A DNA stretch of 64,000 nucleotides from a marine gamma proteobacterium HTCC2143 (GTDB taxonomy: Bacteria > Pseudomonadota > Gammaproteobacteria > Pseudomonadales > Dasaniaceae): assembly GCA_000169075.1 (NCBI GenBank), contig AAVT01000005.1, positions 124,001-188,000 of the forward strand. Reading direction: 5' to 3'. Shown here piece after piece: positions 39,080 through 48,312 of the stretch. The notes under the pieces were generated by a model. The model saw nothing but the letters and a program-made list of their open reading frames with translations. It ran no database searches and was not told the DNA's origin. The stretch's first letter is position 1, and each line of letters opens with the position of its first letter. The position numbers and the translations under genes are program-made.

Positions 39080-39865
39080 ATGACTGCAATTACCCACTTT
39101 TTTAGTGAAACTCAACTCAACACATTGTCCTCCGAAGCACCGACACCCTTGTATTTCCAGCTATACACCCTGTTGAAGGAGTCAGTTCTCAACGGTACTT
39201 TTGGCAATGGCATGCAGATGCCTACAGAGCAACAGCTGGCAGAATCTTTCAGTGTGTCGCGGATAACTGCCAAGCGTGCAATGGATGAGCTGGCGGCTGA
39301 AGACTTGGTGCAGCGTCGCCGGGGAAAGGGAACACACGTCACCTATGACTATACACCAACACCCGTGAGCGCCCCGCTCGTTGGTCTGCTGCTTGAAATC
39401 GAGAGCATGGCACGGCACTCAGATGTCAAGGTGCTGGACTGTAAAAAAATGCGACCACCGGCGAGCATCAGGGACGCACTAAAAATGAATGACAAAGAAG
39501 AAGCGCTGCATCTTGTGCGGGTGCGCTCGCGCCAGGGCCTGCCTTTCGGGCATCATGCCAGCTGGACAATTGGACTCGACAAGCCCGTCAGCAAGAAGGA
39601 TTTTCAGCAATCAAGCCGATTGGATATTTTTCGCAAGCAGGACATCAAATTTACACATATTACACAGACCATCAGTGCGATTTCGGCCACCGAGGCTCTA
39701 GCAGAATCACTGCAAACGACGGTTGGCGCGCCTCTGATAAGCCTAATACGCCATTCTTTTATCACCAGAAATGGAGAGGAAGAGCTCGTAGATTACTTGC
39801 ATGCCTGTTACCACCCAGATCGGTTCCAGTACAGTATGGACCTGAAAATGAATGCAAACAGCTAG
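39080..39865 (+). CDS. GntR-family regulator with UTRA domain (HutC type)
   Basis: DNA-binding repressor of about 261 residues: winged helix at the N-terminus (PLYFQLYTLLKESVLNGTF, then MPTEQQLAESFSVSRITAKR), then a UTRA ligand domain with LHLVRVRSRQGLPFGHHASW and a LISLIRHSF strand. ATG 39080 is preferred, with GAAGG eight bases upstream; a longer frame from GTG 38996 is possible. It is divergent from the CoA-transferase operon across about 260 bases, the normal layout for a local repressor induced by a pathway intermediate. Confidence 0.9.
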   Translation: MTAITHFFSETQLNTLSSEAPTPLYFQLYTLLKESVLNGTFGNGMQMPTEQQLAESFSVSRITAKRAMDELAAEDLVQRRRGKGTHVTYDYTPTPVSAPLVGLLLEIESMARHSDVKVLDCKKMRPPASIRDALKMNDKEEALHLVRVRSRQGLPFGHHASWTIGLDKPVSKKDFQQSSRLDIFRKQDIKFTHITQTISAISATEALAESLQTTVGAPLISLIRHSFITRNGEEELVDYLHACYHPDRFQYSMDLKMNANS

Positions 39866-39875
39866 TTCGATAAAG

Positions 39876-40475
39876 TTAGTCAGTTGGATCGGGCAAGCAC
39901 GTGATCACGTCAGCAACCGAGACTACATCGGCATATTTTGCCTGAAGGTCATGTAAGTTAGCCTCATGAGCACCCTGATTACGATCACCCACCGCTTCAC
40001 GCGGCACTATTACACGATAGTCATACTGCAGACCATCCACCGCAGTAGCTCGAACACAGCCACTGGTCGTCAGTCCCGTCACTACCAGAGTATCAACTTG
40101 ACACCGGCGCAGCCGCGCATCGAGATCTGTTTTATGAAAAGCGCTCGCCCACTGCTTCTCCAGCAATTCCTCGCCCGGCAACCGCGTCAACCGTTCATCC
40201 AGTTGCACCCAAACAGAATCGGGCGTCAACAGATTTAAGGCCTCAATACGCTGCCTAAACACTCGCGCCTGATTGTTGTTGTGATAAACCACCGTTGTAA
40301 AAAAAATCGGCAATGATCGATGCCTAAATGCCCGCAATAACGCTTCGTTAGCAGACACAACGTCCGGGCAATCTGACCCCAGCGGGCAAGCTGGGTCGGT
40401 AAAGCCCTTTATCATATCCACAACTATTAGCGCCGGCTTAGTACCCACCCCTAAGTCTTTACGTTCAAGGTCCAT
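39876..40475 (-). CDS. Isochorismatase-family cysteine hydrolase (N-carbamoylsarcosine amidase-like)
   Basis: 199 residues with the family triad Asp20 (ALIVVDMIKGFTDP), Lys107 (LEKQWASAF) and Cys140 (TGLTTSGCVRATAVDG). The Lys-to-Cys spacing of 33 equals that of N-carbamoylsarcosine amidohydrolase. ATG 40475 has GGAGGA seven bases upstream, better than the longer frame from 40508. It is convergent with the GntR gene, ending 10 bases away. With a HyuAB pair nearby, removal of an N-carbamoyl group after ring opening is a reasonable guess. Ureidoacrylate or nicotinamide-type amidase activity are alternatives. Confidence 0.88.
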   Translation of the reverse strand: MDLERKDLGVGTKPALIVVDMIKGFTDPACPLGSDCPDVVSANEALLRAFRHRSLPIFFTTVVYHNNNQARVFRQRIEALNLLTPDSVWVQLDERLTRLPGEELLEKQWASAFHKTDLDARLRRCQVDTLVVTGLTTSGCVRATAVDGLQYDYRVIVPREAVGDRNQGAHEANLHDLQAKYADVVSVADVITCLPDPTD

Positions 40476-40735
40476 CGTTGTATCCTCCCGTTTCCAAGTG
40501 CTACTCATACACTTCGGCTTCCTGGAATTATCTCAACCCCGCATGCCTCACGAACTCAAACTGGCGGGGTGATGTAAACTGATCCCATAGTAGCAGAGGT
40601 TTATCGATTTGCAGTTATGCAGGTTACTTGGACCGGTCCAATACTCCGAACACGCCCCATGGTTCGATAGGACTATGACGACAATAGCGACGACCATCGA
40701 TGTAGCCCTGCGCTATTCAACCGCCGCATGATATC
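40476..40735. other. Intergenic region, no gene recognised
   Basis: About 260 bases carrying the promoter of the isochorismatase-type gene. No inverted repeat or coding frame of note was seen. Confidence 0.4.
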
Positions 40736-40924
40736 TCAAGCTTTCTTCTGTTTATGAGAAAACATAACCAATGCGATTCCTGCGCATGGTAACCAAAGGC
40801 GTATTGCAGACGTTCCCAGTGCAATACTTCCTTCATAACCAAACAATTCAAAAAACGGGTTCATACTTTTATTGGTGCCCAACGCTACCCAAGCGATAGC
40901 TGTGCCGGCGATAGCCCGAGCCAT
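40736..40924 (-). CDS. Small hydrophobic protein, hypothetical
   Basis: 62 residues with two predicted membrane segments (AIAGTAIAWVAL and SAIRLWLPCAGIALVMF), separated by a short loop with NPFFELFGYEG, and a basic tail (SHKQKK). The distribution of hydrophobic and charged residues looks like a real small membrane protein, but there is no clear ribosome binding site and no recognised family. Its neighbours on both sides are intergenic or decayed sequence. Confidence 0.45.
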   Translation of the reverse strand: MARAIAGTAIAWVALGTNKSMNPFFELFGYEGSIALGTSAIRLWLPCAGIALVMFSHKQKKA

Positions 40925-41201
40925 AGAGTAAAACGTAAATTAAGCCACTTACCCGCACTAAATTTAACCCTATCGCTTACATCGCAGGCAGAGCTCAGAA
41001 TCAACAGTCGCATCCGACGTGTGTATGGTTTCTTAGGCGCAGAGCTTGAGCAATTATTTAAAGAATAGGAACGATACGATCCATTGTTAACGGGTCATCA
41101 CTGGAAGCGTCAATTTCTCTACATTACCATTGACGACATTTGGGCATGGTGGGACCAAGCCCCTCCTGCTGCAGGACATCATGACTATCGTAGTACGTTA
41201 A
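40925..41201 (+). other. Protein-like frame interrupted by a stop, possible decayed gene
   Basis: In one plus-strand frame, FLGAELEQLFKE is followed by a TAG at 41066-41068 and then by ERYDPLLTGHHWKRQFLYIT and further Trp- and His-rich sequence up to about 41190. The composition reads like coding sequence, but no start is visible and I do not recognise the family. It may be the remnant of a truncated gene. Confidence 0.3.
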
Positions 41202-42731
41202 CTAAAATAACGTTAACTGCCCTTCTGATGGAGTTTTTTTCATTTTTCTGAGGGCTTTTTTTCTACTGCCAAGCTTGTTGTATACCGTTTTTGATATCGC
41301 GTGGAACTGCTCACTCTTTTGTATTTCAGCCAGCTTTTCCTTCGCATCTTTTGCTGCTGAAGCATTATCAACAATAGGCTCTGAATAAACAGTACCGAGT
41401 ATGCAGGAAGCGTCATCAATTAAGTTTTTGCCCCATGTCCAAGGTTCATGAATAAACTCGATAGGGAGGTCCGCCAACTCCGGAACCCATTTGCGAATAT
41501 AGTCACCGTTAGGATCATGTTCGATTGATTGTTTGACCGGGTTGTAAACCCGCATTGCATTGATCCCCGTGACACCTGACTGCATCTGTAGCTGACTGTA
41601 GTGAATACCCGGCTCAAAATCTGTAAATAGACGCGCCAAATGATCTCCTATGACCCGCCAATCCAACCAAAGTTGATAACTCGCAAAGCTTACCAGCATG
41701 GCGCGCATTCGAAAGGTAATCCATCCGTCTGCAATAAGATTACGCATGCAAGCATCGATGAATGGGTAGCCTGTATGCCCCGTTGCCCAAGCCTGATAAC
41801 GCTCCTCATTATGGTCATTCTCACGCAATCCTTCAAAGGCAGGGTGCATGCAATGAGTTTCTATTGAGGGCTGGTCTTCAATTTTCTGAATAAAATGACA
41901 ACGCCATGCTAATCGCGAATTAAAGGCCGTTAAATTTCGCCCGAATCGTTTTTTATCGTCAGTGTTGAGCTGTTGTTGTCTTTTTTTGACGGATTGCACA
42001 ACCTCTCTCACGGAAAGGCTTCCCCAAGCAAGATGGGCTGAAAGTCGCGAGCAATAAACAGCCGATAATCTAGGGCCAGAGATATGGCGGAGGTAGCCAG
42101 ATGAGCGATGATTCAAAAACCCTCTTAAATCATCAACAGCTGCATTACGACCACCATTTTGCACGGTTCCAACGAACTCTTCGCCAAACATCGGATCATC
42201 TTTAGGAGGTAGCTTGTCAGAGATATAACGCTGCAAAGGCTTTAGTTCTTTCGGCTTTTCTCGTATTTTTTCGACCATGCGCTTGGTTCGAATGACCGAC
42301 CAATCATTACGCGACGCTAGCTTTCTCACAACGCCGTTTAATGGATATTCATGTATCGGAATATTATTAAGCTCGCATATTTTTCTTACATTTATATCTC
42401 TTTGATAGGTCCAAAGATTACCGGTTTCTTCATGGGCATATATACCTTGAACATTGTAGTCCGAGTGAATATTTTCAATAGCTGCACACACATCCCCCAC
42501 TTTAATTACCAGTGGCTGGCCTAAACTGGATACCGCAGTGTTTAAATCAGTCAGGCAATCGTGAATGAAATGCCAGTGACGTCTGGAACTAAAACTTTTT
42601 TTCCAATAGTCAGGCTCTACAACATACAACGGTAATATCGGTAAAGATAATTTTGACGCTGCCAGTAACGGGCCATGATCGTTTATCCGTAAATCACGTT
42701 TGAACCAAACAACATTAATCGTCTCTTTCAC
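41202..42731 (-). CDS. Deoxyribodipyrimidine photolyase / cryptochrome family
   Basis: Flavoprotein for light-driven repair of pyrimidine dimers or blue-light sensing. The N-terminal alpha/beta antenna domain begins [16 protein letters not shown]. The C-terminal FAD domain has [35 protein letters not shown] and the [16 protein letters not shown] loop. GTG 42731 is chosen: it lies one base after the stop of the DUF2256 gene, and the protein then starts at the normal family position. A longer frame (GTG 42788) overlaps that gene. The length of 509 residues and the motif variants place it among bacterial cryptochrome-like photolyases rather than E. coli PhrB. DNA repair activity is likely but unproven. 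Confidence 0.9.
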   Translation of the reverse strand: MKETINVVWFKRDLRINDHGPLLAASKLSLPILPLYVVEPDYWKKSFSSRRHWHFIHDCLTDLNTAVSSLGQPLVIKVGDVCAAIENIHSDYNVQGIYAHEETGNLWTYQRDINVRKICELNNIPIHEYPLNGVVRKLASRNDWSVIRTKRMVEKIREKPKELKPLQRYISDKLPPKDDPMFGEEFVGTVQNGGRNAAVDDLRGFLNHRSSGYLRHISGPRLSAVYCSRLSAHLAWGSLSVREVVQSVKKRQQQLNTDDKKRFGRNLTAFNSRLAWRCHFIQKIEDQPSIETHCMHPAFEGLRENDHNEERYQAWATGHTGYPFIDACMRNLIADGWITFRMRAMLVSFASYQLWLDWRVIGDHLARLFTDFEPGIHYSQLQMQSGVTGINAMRVYNPVKQSIEHDPNGDYIRKWVPELADLPIEFIHEPWTWGKNLIDDASCILGTVYSEPIVDNASAAKDAKEKLAEIQKSEQFHAISKTVYNKLGSRKKALRKMKKTPSEGQLTLF

Positions 42732-42732
42732 G

Positions 42733-42873
42733 TCACTTATCACTTTTTGATGAACGCCGACAGCGTTCAGAGCAGTACTTAACCTCACTCCAGACTTTTT
42801 CCCATTTCTTACGCCACGTAAACGGCCTCTTGCAAATGGGGCACTGTTTCTGTGGTAGATCAGATTTCTTCAT
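42733..42873 (-). CDS. DUF2256 small zinc-ribbon-like protein
   Basis: 46-residue protein ([20 protein letters not shown] at the start) with a CxxC pair at 11/14 and a second CxxxC pair at 34/38 (YCSERC), the DUF2256 pattern. The conserved [10 protein letters not shown] core is present. The gene ends one base before the GTG of the photolyase, so the two are translationally coupled. DUF2256 genes are often found beside photolyase/cryptochrome genes; function unknown. It could bind zinc. Confidence 0.9.
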   Translation of the reverse strand: MKKSDLPQKQCPICKRPFTWRKKWEKVWSEVKYCSERCRRSSKSDK

Positions 42874-43379
42874 GGCTATCGTCCCGCATCAACGTCGATT
42901 GACTATAAAATTTGACAATCAGACACCTACATAGCTGTAGTTGCAGCCTCTACCCACGTCGACGAATAACTCCGTTGCTTGATATCAGAGTTAATCTCCT
43001 CAACTTTGATGGGCTCGACACCTATCGCTAATAGGCAGCTGCTACTAAGTCACTGCTGCATTCGAAGCATTCAAAACGAGGCCACCCGTTTATTTAGACC
43101 CTGAGTATGACTGCGCGCAATATGGCTTTAGTTACGATTTATACCGAACAACTCCACAAGGCCTTGCTAGAAAAACGCATTTCGCCGATAATTTTAAGCC
43201 TATTTTTAATTTTTGCACTTTGGCACTACTCGACGCCACTTATTTATTGACGCGTCTAGTATGCGATTGCCCACGATATTTTTCCGGTTTTTAGGTTGGC
43301 AGTCAACAATCGAAAGACCCTACTATAAATTACGACCGCGCGCGGACCAAAGCCGAAGCGGCGTTTAAGCGAGAAGATT
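42874..43379. other. Intergenic region between divergent genes
   Basis: About 500 bases holding the promoters of the DUF2256-photolyase pair (minus) and of the SDR-ATL pair (plus). A minus-strand open stretch of 40 codons near 42930-43050 (containing GVEPIKVEEINSDIKQRSYS) has no start signal and no recognised family; it may be a gene remnant. Nothing else stood out. Confidence 0.4.
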
Positions 43380-44141
43380 ATGGATCTTAACGGTAAAGTT
43401 ATTGCGATCACGGGCGGTGGCCAGGGTTTGGGGCTCTCCATGGCCTTGGTGCTGGCGGCAAAAGGGGCCCAACTGGCGCTCATTGATCTGAACCAAGACA
43501 AACTAGATCATGCAGCCAACCTATGCGTAGAAGCGAGGGGCGCTGCAAAAGCTTACATCGCCAATGTTGCCAACGAAGATCAGGTTATCAGCACCTTTGA
43601 TCAGATAGTCGAAGATTTTGGTAACTTGGACGGTTTGATCAACAATGCGGGTATCTTAAGAGATGGCCTGCTAATCAAAGCAAAAGACGGTGAGATCACC
43701 CGGAAAATGAGCCTTGCCGAATGGCAGGCAGTAATAGACGTCAACCTAACGGGGGTTTTCCTCTGCGGTCGAGAAGCCGCAGAACGCATGATCAAGCTAG
43801 GCTCTGCCGGTGTGATAATTAATATATCCAGTATCTCTCGAGCAGGAAACATGGGACAGAGTAATTATAGTGCCGCCAAAGCAGGCGTTGCGGCTATGGC
43901 CGTCACTTGGGCCAAAGAGTTGGCACGTTATGGTATTCGTGCAGCGGCCATCGCCCCTGGATTCATCGCCACTGATATGGTTGCAAGCATGAAACCTGAA
44001 GCACTGGATAAAATGACATCAGGAATTCCTCTTAAACGTCTGGGTACACCCGAAGAAATCGGTCATACCTGTGCTTACATTTTCGAGAATGATTACTTTA
44101 GTGGTCGCGTTATAGAAATGGACGGAGGATTACGATTGTAA
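43380..44141 (+). CDS. Short-chain dehydrogenase/reductase (FabG-like)
   Basis: 253-residue classical SDR. It has the NAD(P)-binding TGGGQGLG motif near the N-terminus, NNAG (LINNAGIL), the catalytic Ser in [10 protein letters not shown] and YSAAK with the catalytic Tyr and Lys. The closing segment [12 protein letters not shown] is typical of FabG-like oxidoreductases. Substrate unknown; a 3-oxoacyl thioester or a secondary alcohol are both possible. The ATL gene follows within 33 bases of the stop, likely in one transcript. Confidence 0.92.
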   Translation: MDLNGKVIAITGGGQGLGLSMALVLAAKGAQLALIDLNQDKLDHAANLCVEARGAAKAYIANVANEDQVISTFDQIVEDFGNLDGLINNAGILRDGLLIKAKDGEITRKMSLAEWQAVIDVNLTGVFLCGREAAERMIKLGSAGVIINISSISRAGNMGQSNYSAAKAGVAAMAVTWAKELARYGIRAAAIAPGFIATDMVASMKPEALDKMTSGIPLKRLGTPEEIGHTCAYIFENDYFSGRVIEMDGGLRL

Positions 44142-44174
44142 TTGTGTATTCTCTCCGAATTGACGGAGACAGTA

Positions 44175-44483
44175 ATGACGACTCCAGAGCAAAATAGAGA
44201 ACGTATTTGGCAAGTTGTTTACCGGATACCCGAGGGGAAAGTCGCAAGCTATGGCCAAGTAGCTCAACAAGCGGGAATACCTAATGCCGCTAGGCTCGTT
44301 GGCAATACCTTGCGAAATCTCCCCGCTGGAACTTCGTTACCCTGGCATAGGGTCGTCAATAGTCAGGGGAAGATTTCTCACCCGTTAAATGCGCCGTCCC
44401 ATAAGGAGCAGAAACAGCGGCTCGTTTCCGAAGGTGTGATATTCAATAAAGAAAAAATTCCTCGGTCACATTTTTTCTGGTAG
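44175..44483 (+). CDS. Alkyltransferase-like protein (MGMT family, ATL)
   Basis: 102-residue DNA-binding protein that recognises O6-alkylguanine and flags it for nucleotide excision repair. The alkyl acceptor Cys of MGMT is replaced by Trp: PWHRVV with Trp57, the hallmark of ATL proteins. The helix-turn-helix region RIPEGKVASYGQVA and the Arg finger stretch NAARLVGNTLRN are present. ATG 44175 has GGAG about seven bases upstream; the longer frame starting at 44142 has none. Confidence 0.92.
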   Translation: MTTPEQNRERIWQVVYRIPEGKVASYGQVAQQAGIPNAARLVGNTLRNLPAGTSLPWHRVVNSQGKISHPLNAPSHKEQKQRLVSEGVIFNKEKIPRSHFFW

Positions 44484-44513
44484 CGATACTTTCAGTGTTG
44501 TTAACCGCTAGTT

Positions 44514-45239
44514 TTAATCAATCAGTAATTTAATGGCAATACCAATCGTAGTCACGACGAGTATGGGTCGGATGATGGCAGCGCCTCTGTGCATCGCCAA
44601 ATTTGATCCAAAGTAAGCGCCCGCTATTTGCGCCAAAGCCATAGCAATGCCGATGGTAAACAACACGTTGCCATCAATCAGAAAAATTAAAACTGACACT
44701 GTGTTGGCGATAAGGACAACCGGCTTGGACTGGGCTGTCGCACTTCTCAGTTGCTGGCCCAGCAGCGCTGAAAAACAAAGAACAGCAATCGCGCCGACTC
44801 CCGGCCCAAAAAAACCGCCATAAAATCCAATTAGCGCGCCTACACTACCCCTGAAAAATTTATTCGGTATCGAAGGAGCCGTTTTAACATCGGATATACC
44901 GGGCGAAAACCAAGTGAATAGTGATATGCCTATTAAAAAATAGGGCAACATATTTTCAAGGACATTATTACCTAGCTTTAACACAAACAATGTCCCGCAG
45001 GCTGACGCCAGCATCGACAAAAGCATGGCTGGCCACAAACTTTTAAGATCGATCAAGCCATTGCGAAAATAATTGATACTGGATGACATTGTTCCAAACA
45101 CAGCCTGAAATTTCCCTGTTGCCAAAGCGGTTACAGGGGGTATACCAAGCCATAACATCAAAGGCAGGACCAACAGCCCACCACCGCCCGCAACCGCGTT
45201 AATAAAACCGCTAATAAAACCAACGGCGGTTAACACCAA
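44514..45239 (-). CDS. TauE/SafE family (TSUP) permease
   Basis: Membrane protein of about 241 residues with seven to eight predicted helices. It shows the family motif GFISGFINAVAGGGGLLVLP at the N-terminus and a second half-repeat GFYGGFFGPGVGAI. Members export sulfite, sulfoacetate or related anions; the substrate here is unknown. The coordinates use TTG 45239, but this leaves no ribosome binding site. In the same frame ATT at 45263 lies five bases after AAGGAG and adds eight residues (MTFSIEVY) that fit the family N-terminus, so the true start may be ATT. Confidence 0.85.
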   Translation of the reverse strand: MVLTAVGFISGFINAVAGGGGLLVLPLMLWLGIPPVTALATGKFQAVFGTMSSSINYFRNGLIDLKSLWPAMLLSMLASACGTLFVLKLGNNVLENMLPYFLIGISLFTWFSPGISDVKTAPSIPNKFFRGSVGALIGFYGGFFGPGVGAIAVLCFSALLGQQLRSATAQSKPVVLIANTVSVLIFLIDGNVLFTIGIAMALAQIAGAYFGSNLAMHRGAAIIRPILVVTTIGIAIKLLID

Positions 45240-45263
45240 ATAAACTTCGATGGAAAAAGTAAT

Positions 45264-45661
45264 ACATACTCCTTAGAAGAAAGCAGAGCCATTTCGACCG
45301 TCAACAGACGCCCCGTTTCGCTTAAACATGCTATCACTCGCGAATATCAACTCGCTATTCACTGCAATGATAGCCGTTATTGCGGCCCCATCCCGATTAG
45401 TCGACGCTGTAACTTGCTCCCGCGCTTAAAAAATCTCAACAAAATCACGATCAATACCGGCACCTATAGGCGATATTGCTCGATAGTTGCCGATCATATG
45501 GAAAGATTTTTTTATTCTATAATCTACTTTAAAGACCGGTATCTTCAAATCCCCATCGCGCTATACTCAATGCGCCTGACCTGCTGTTGATTGAATGATG
45601 AACCATCATAAGATAGCGTCACGTTGTGATTGATCGACATATTGACAAGAGATATTTCACT
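45264..45661. other. Intergenic region between divergent genes
   Basis: About 400 bases between the TSUP gene (minus) and the two-helix membrane protein gene (plus). No coding frame, terminator or clear operator was recognised. The TSUP ribosome binding site AAGGAG sits at 45269-45274. Confidence 0.45.
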
Positions 45662-46225
45662 ATGACAATGAAGCGGCATTTTTATATCAGCGAAAATCTC
45701 GAAGAACTGGAATTAGTCGAACAGGAACTTGAAGACAATGGGGTATCTAGGCCGCAGATACACGTCCTCAGTCAAAATGATGCAGCAGTTCAACGACATG
45801 GCCTTCCCTATGTCGAAGCCGTATTGAGAAAAGACGTTGTTCACTCTATGGAACTGGGTGCACTCATTGGTGCAAGTGCCGCGCTTCTAGTATTAGCTAC
45901 TGCCTATCTAGCGGGCTGGACCGCAACAGCGGCTGGCTGGCTGCCGTTTATTTTTCTGGCGATTGTAGTATTGGGATTTTGCACTTGGGAAGGCGGGCTA
46001 TTTGGAATTCAGCAACCGCATTATCAATTCAAACACTTTCAGAATGCCCTAAGCAACGGCAATCATGTCTTTTTTATTGACGTTACTACTCAGCAGGAAA
46101 AAACCCTTGCAAAAATAATGCGCTCTCATCCTTTACTACAATTAGCCGGTGATGGTGATTCCACCCCCGAGTGGATTATAGAATGGCAAAAAAATTGGAA
46201 TGGTTTCGTTAAAAATATGCCCTGA
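45662..46225 (+). CDS. Conserved two-helix membrane protein, unknown function
   Basis: 187-residue protein. The N-terminal cytoplasmic part (KRHFYISENLEELELVEQEL) has an alpha/beta look, with the PQIHVLSQND strand. Two adjacent membrane helices follow (about residues 70-120, LGALIGASAALLVLATAYLAG and PFIFLAIVVLGFCTWEGG). A C-terminal strand-helix (GNHVFFIDV) ends the protein. Similar proteins are common in Pseudomonas and Halomonas relatives, but I cannot assign a function. ATG 45662 is preferred over the upstream GTG 45626; ATG 45668 is also possible. Confidence 0.75.
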   Translation: MTMKRHFYISENLEELELVEQELEDNGVSRPQIHVLSQNDAAVQRHGLPYVEAVLRKDVVHSMELGALIGASAALLVLATAYLAGWTATAAGWLPFIFLAIVVLGFCTWEGGLFGIQQPHYQFKHFQNALSNGNHVFFIDVTTQQEKTLAKIMRSHPLLQLAGDGDSTPEWIIEWQKNWNGFVKNMP

Positions 46226-46452
46226 TTTTCTCAATCTAAGATTCGCCCCCTTTTTTACGACCATTTAGATACTCATCGATACCTTTTCTTCACAAGCTGA
46301 TCATCAATTATTTCTATGTCGACAAGGAAAACTTTATCGTTCGTCATTTTAACCGTAATCATTTAGTATTCCGCATCGGGCTCAGACACTAGGATGACAA
46401 CATTCCCAATTACCCGTTTCACAGCCTTTCACATTTAAAGAATATAGCACCT

Positions 46453-47295
46453 ATGGAAACGCATCTTTTAGTAACAGAGCATTCTCAAGATGCCAGTGAG
46501 TTACTAGCTGAAGATACTGGATTATCCAAGACCAAGATAAAACAGGCCATGCAAAAAGGGGCTGTTTGGATCAGTGGCGGCAGAAAAGCAGAACGCCTGC
46601 GTCGGTCTAAAAAACGACTGAAACCCGGAGACCAACTGCATCTTTACTACAACGAAGATATTTTGACGAAAAATGTACCCATGCCAACATTGATCAGTGA
46701 CCACAATGACTACAGCATTTGGTACAAGCCTTACGGCGTACTATGCCAAGGATCCAAATGGGGAGACCACTGCACTATTGATCGGATGATAGAGATCTAT
46801 ACCCAGAAACGATCATATCTGGTCCATCGTCTCGATCGCGCAACCACTGGATTGATGATCATCGCACATAGCAAAGATATGGCCGCAAAACTGTCGAAAC
46901 TGTTCAGAGACAGAGCTATCGATAAACGATACCTTGCCATTGTTGATGGTGACTTTCCGTATTGCGAGAAAAAACAGACTATCACCTCAACACTTGATGG
47001 TAAAAAAGCCATTAGTCACATGCGGCGACTGCGCTATAGCCAACGTCATCATCAATCGCTGATAGACGTCAATATTGAAACGGGAAGGAAGCATCAAATA
47101 AGACGCCAGTTAAGTGACCAAGGGTACCCTATCGTAGGGGATCGACTGTACAACCCCGCTGGAGACGACAAGCAACACACCGCCGACCTAAAGCTGTGTT
47201 GCTATTCACTAGGTTTCAAGTGCCCCATCACGCATATCAAAGTCCTTCATGAACTGGACGCAGTACTTAAGCCAGTACTGCCTGTTGAAAGTTAG
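46453..47295 (+). CDS. RluA-family pseudouridine synthase
   Basis: 280-residue RNA-modifying enzyme. An N-terminal S4-like RNA-binding domain (LSKTKIKQAMQKGAVWISGG) precedes the catalytic domain with HRLDRATTGL, catalytic Asp128. The C-terminal motif ETGRKHQIRRQL follows. The target uridine (rRNA or tRNA) cannot be decided; the short insert-free form resembles RluA/TruC-like members. It stands alone between gaps. Confidence 0.92.
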   Translation: METHLLVTEHSQDASELLAEDTGLSKTKIKQAMQKGAVWISGGRKAERLRRSKKRLKPGDQLHLYYNEDILTKNVPMPTLISDHNDYSIWYKPYGVLCQGSKWGDHCTIDRMIEIYTQKRSYLVHRLDRATTGLMIIAHSKDMAAKLSKLFRDRAIDKRYLAIVDGDFPYCEKKQTITSTLDGKKAISHMRRLRYSQRHHQSLIDVNIETGRKHQIRRQLSDQGYPIVGDRLYNPAGDDKQHTADLKLCCYSLGFKCPITHIKVLHELDAVLKPVLPVES

Positions 47296-47611
47296 CTAAA
47301 ACCTGTGAAAAATGCGCTGAGTAGTTAGGTCATTCGTCTCGTTTGTGAGTGATAGAGGCGCACTTTGCCCCCATTAGCCAACCCACAACGCGCGCAATCT
47401 GACCGCTGTGAGTAACACCATGTTTTTTTCATGATTAAAACTGCTGACAAAAAAAGCACGTTTTCCACGCTCAGATTAAAGCCAACTTCTGAAAGCTGTT
47501 TCGACTAAACGTCGCTATATGGCTGTTACACACCCAAGATTTTCTATATCATTTGTTCATGATTAATGGCTTAACCGATTTTACACTTAACGCTTACATT
47601 TTGATGCCTAT
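47296..47611. other. Intergenic region, no gene recognised
   Basis: About 315 AT-rich bases upstream of the methyltransferase gene. No stem with a T-tract and no protein-like frame was found. Confidence 0.45.
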
Positions 47612-48238
47612 ATGCCAAGACCTGATGCTGAGAAAAACACCCGTTCCTGCTACGGGGTAAAAATCCTTACGTCCCAACACAAAGATATCCGGCGGATCAA
47701 GCGCGATCAGGAATCCCCCTCACTACATGGTAATAAGTTTTGGGGGTCCAGTTATTTAATCATGGACTATCTCGAAAAAAACCCGTTAAAAAAAGACTGT
47801 AAAGTTCTCGAATTGGGATGTGGCTGGGGACTCGCTGGAATTTATTGCGCTAAAACATTTTCTGCCCGAGTGACCGGCATTGACGCCGATGATGCCGTAT
47901 TCCCGTATTTACAGATACATGCCCTACACAACGGTGTTGAAATCACCACCCAGCATTGTTACTTCGAAAAAATCAGCAGCGAACAGCTCTCGCAGTATGA
48001 TGTAATAATAGCCGCTGATATTTGTTTTTGGGATGACCTTGCAGCCACAGTTTATCAACTTATTAACCGCGCCTGCAAAGCAGGCGTGGGGAAAATTATT
48101 ATTGCTGATCCTGAACGGCCGCCATTCTTTGATATGGCCCAACGTTGCGTAGACCAATACTACGGTGAGCTTCTGCAGAGAACCGTGGATGAACCGCGTC
48201 GAGCCAGCGGCTGTTTATTGGTTATCGAGAATAACTAA
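47612..48238 (+). CDS. Class I SAM-dependent methyltransferase (METTL21-like)
   Basis: 208 residues with SAM motif I ELGCGWGLAGIYCA, the acidic end of strand 2 (VTGIDADD) and motif IV IIAADICFWDD. Its arrangement, with an N-terminal HGNKFWGSSYLIMDYL segment, resembles the nicotinamide N-methyltransferase-like / protein-lysine methyltransferase group. Substrate unknown; protein Lys methylation is possible. The ribosome binding site is weak. Confidence 0.87.
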   Translation: MPRPDAEKNTRSCYGVKILTSQHKDIRRIKRDQESPSLHGNKFWGSSYLIMDYLEKNPLKKDCKVLELGCGWGLAGIYCAKTFSARVTGIDADDAVFPYLQIHALHNGVEITTQHCYFEKISSEQLSQYDVIIAADICFWDDLAATVYQLINRACKAGVGKIIIADPERPPFFDMAQRCVDQYYGELLQRTVDEPRRASGCLLVIENN

Positions 48239-48312
48239 CGAATACACAATTAGCTTGAAGCTGACCGGCAATTACCGCTACCCTACAAACTGACTTTCAC
48301 TTGGAGACTACT

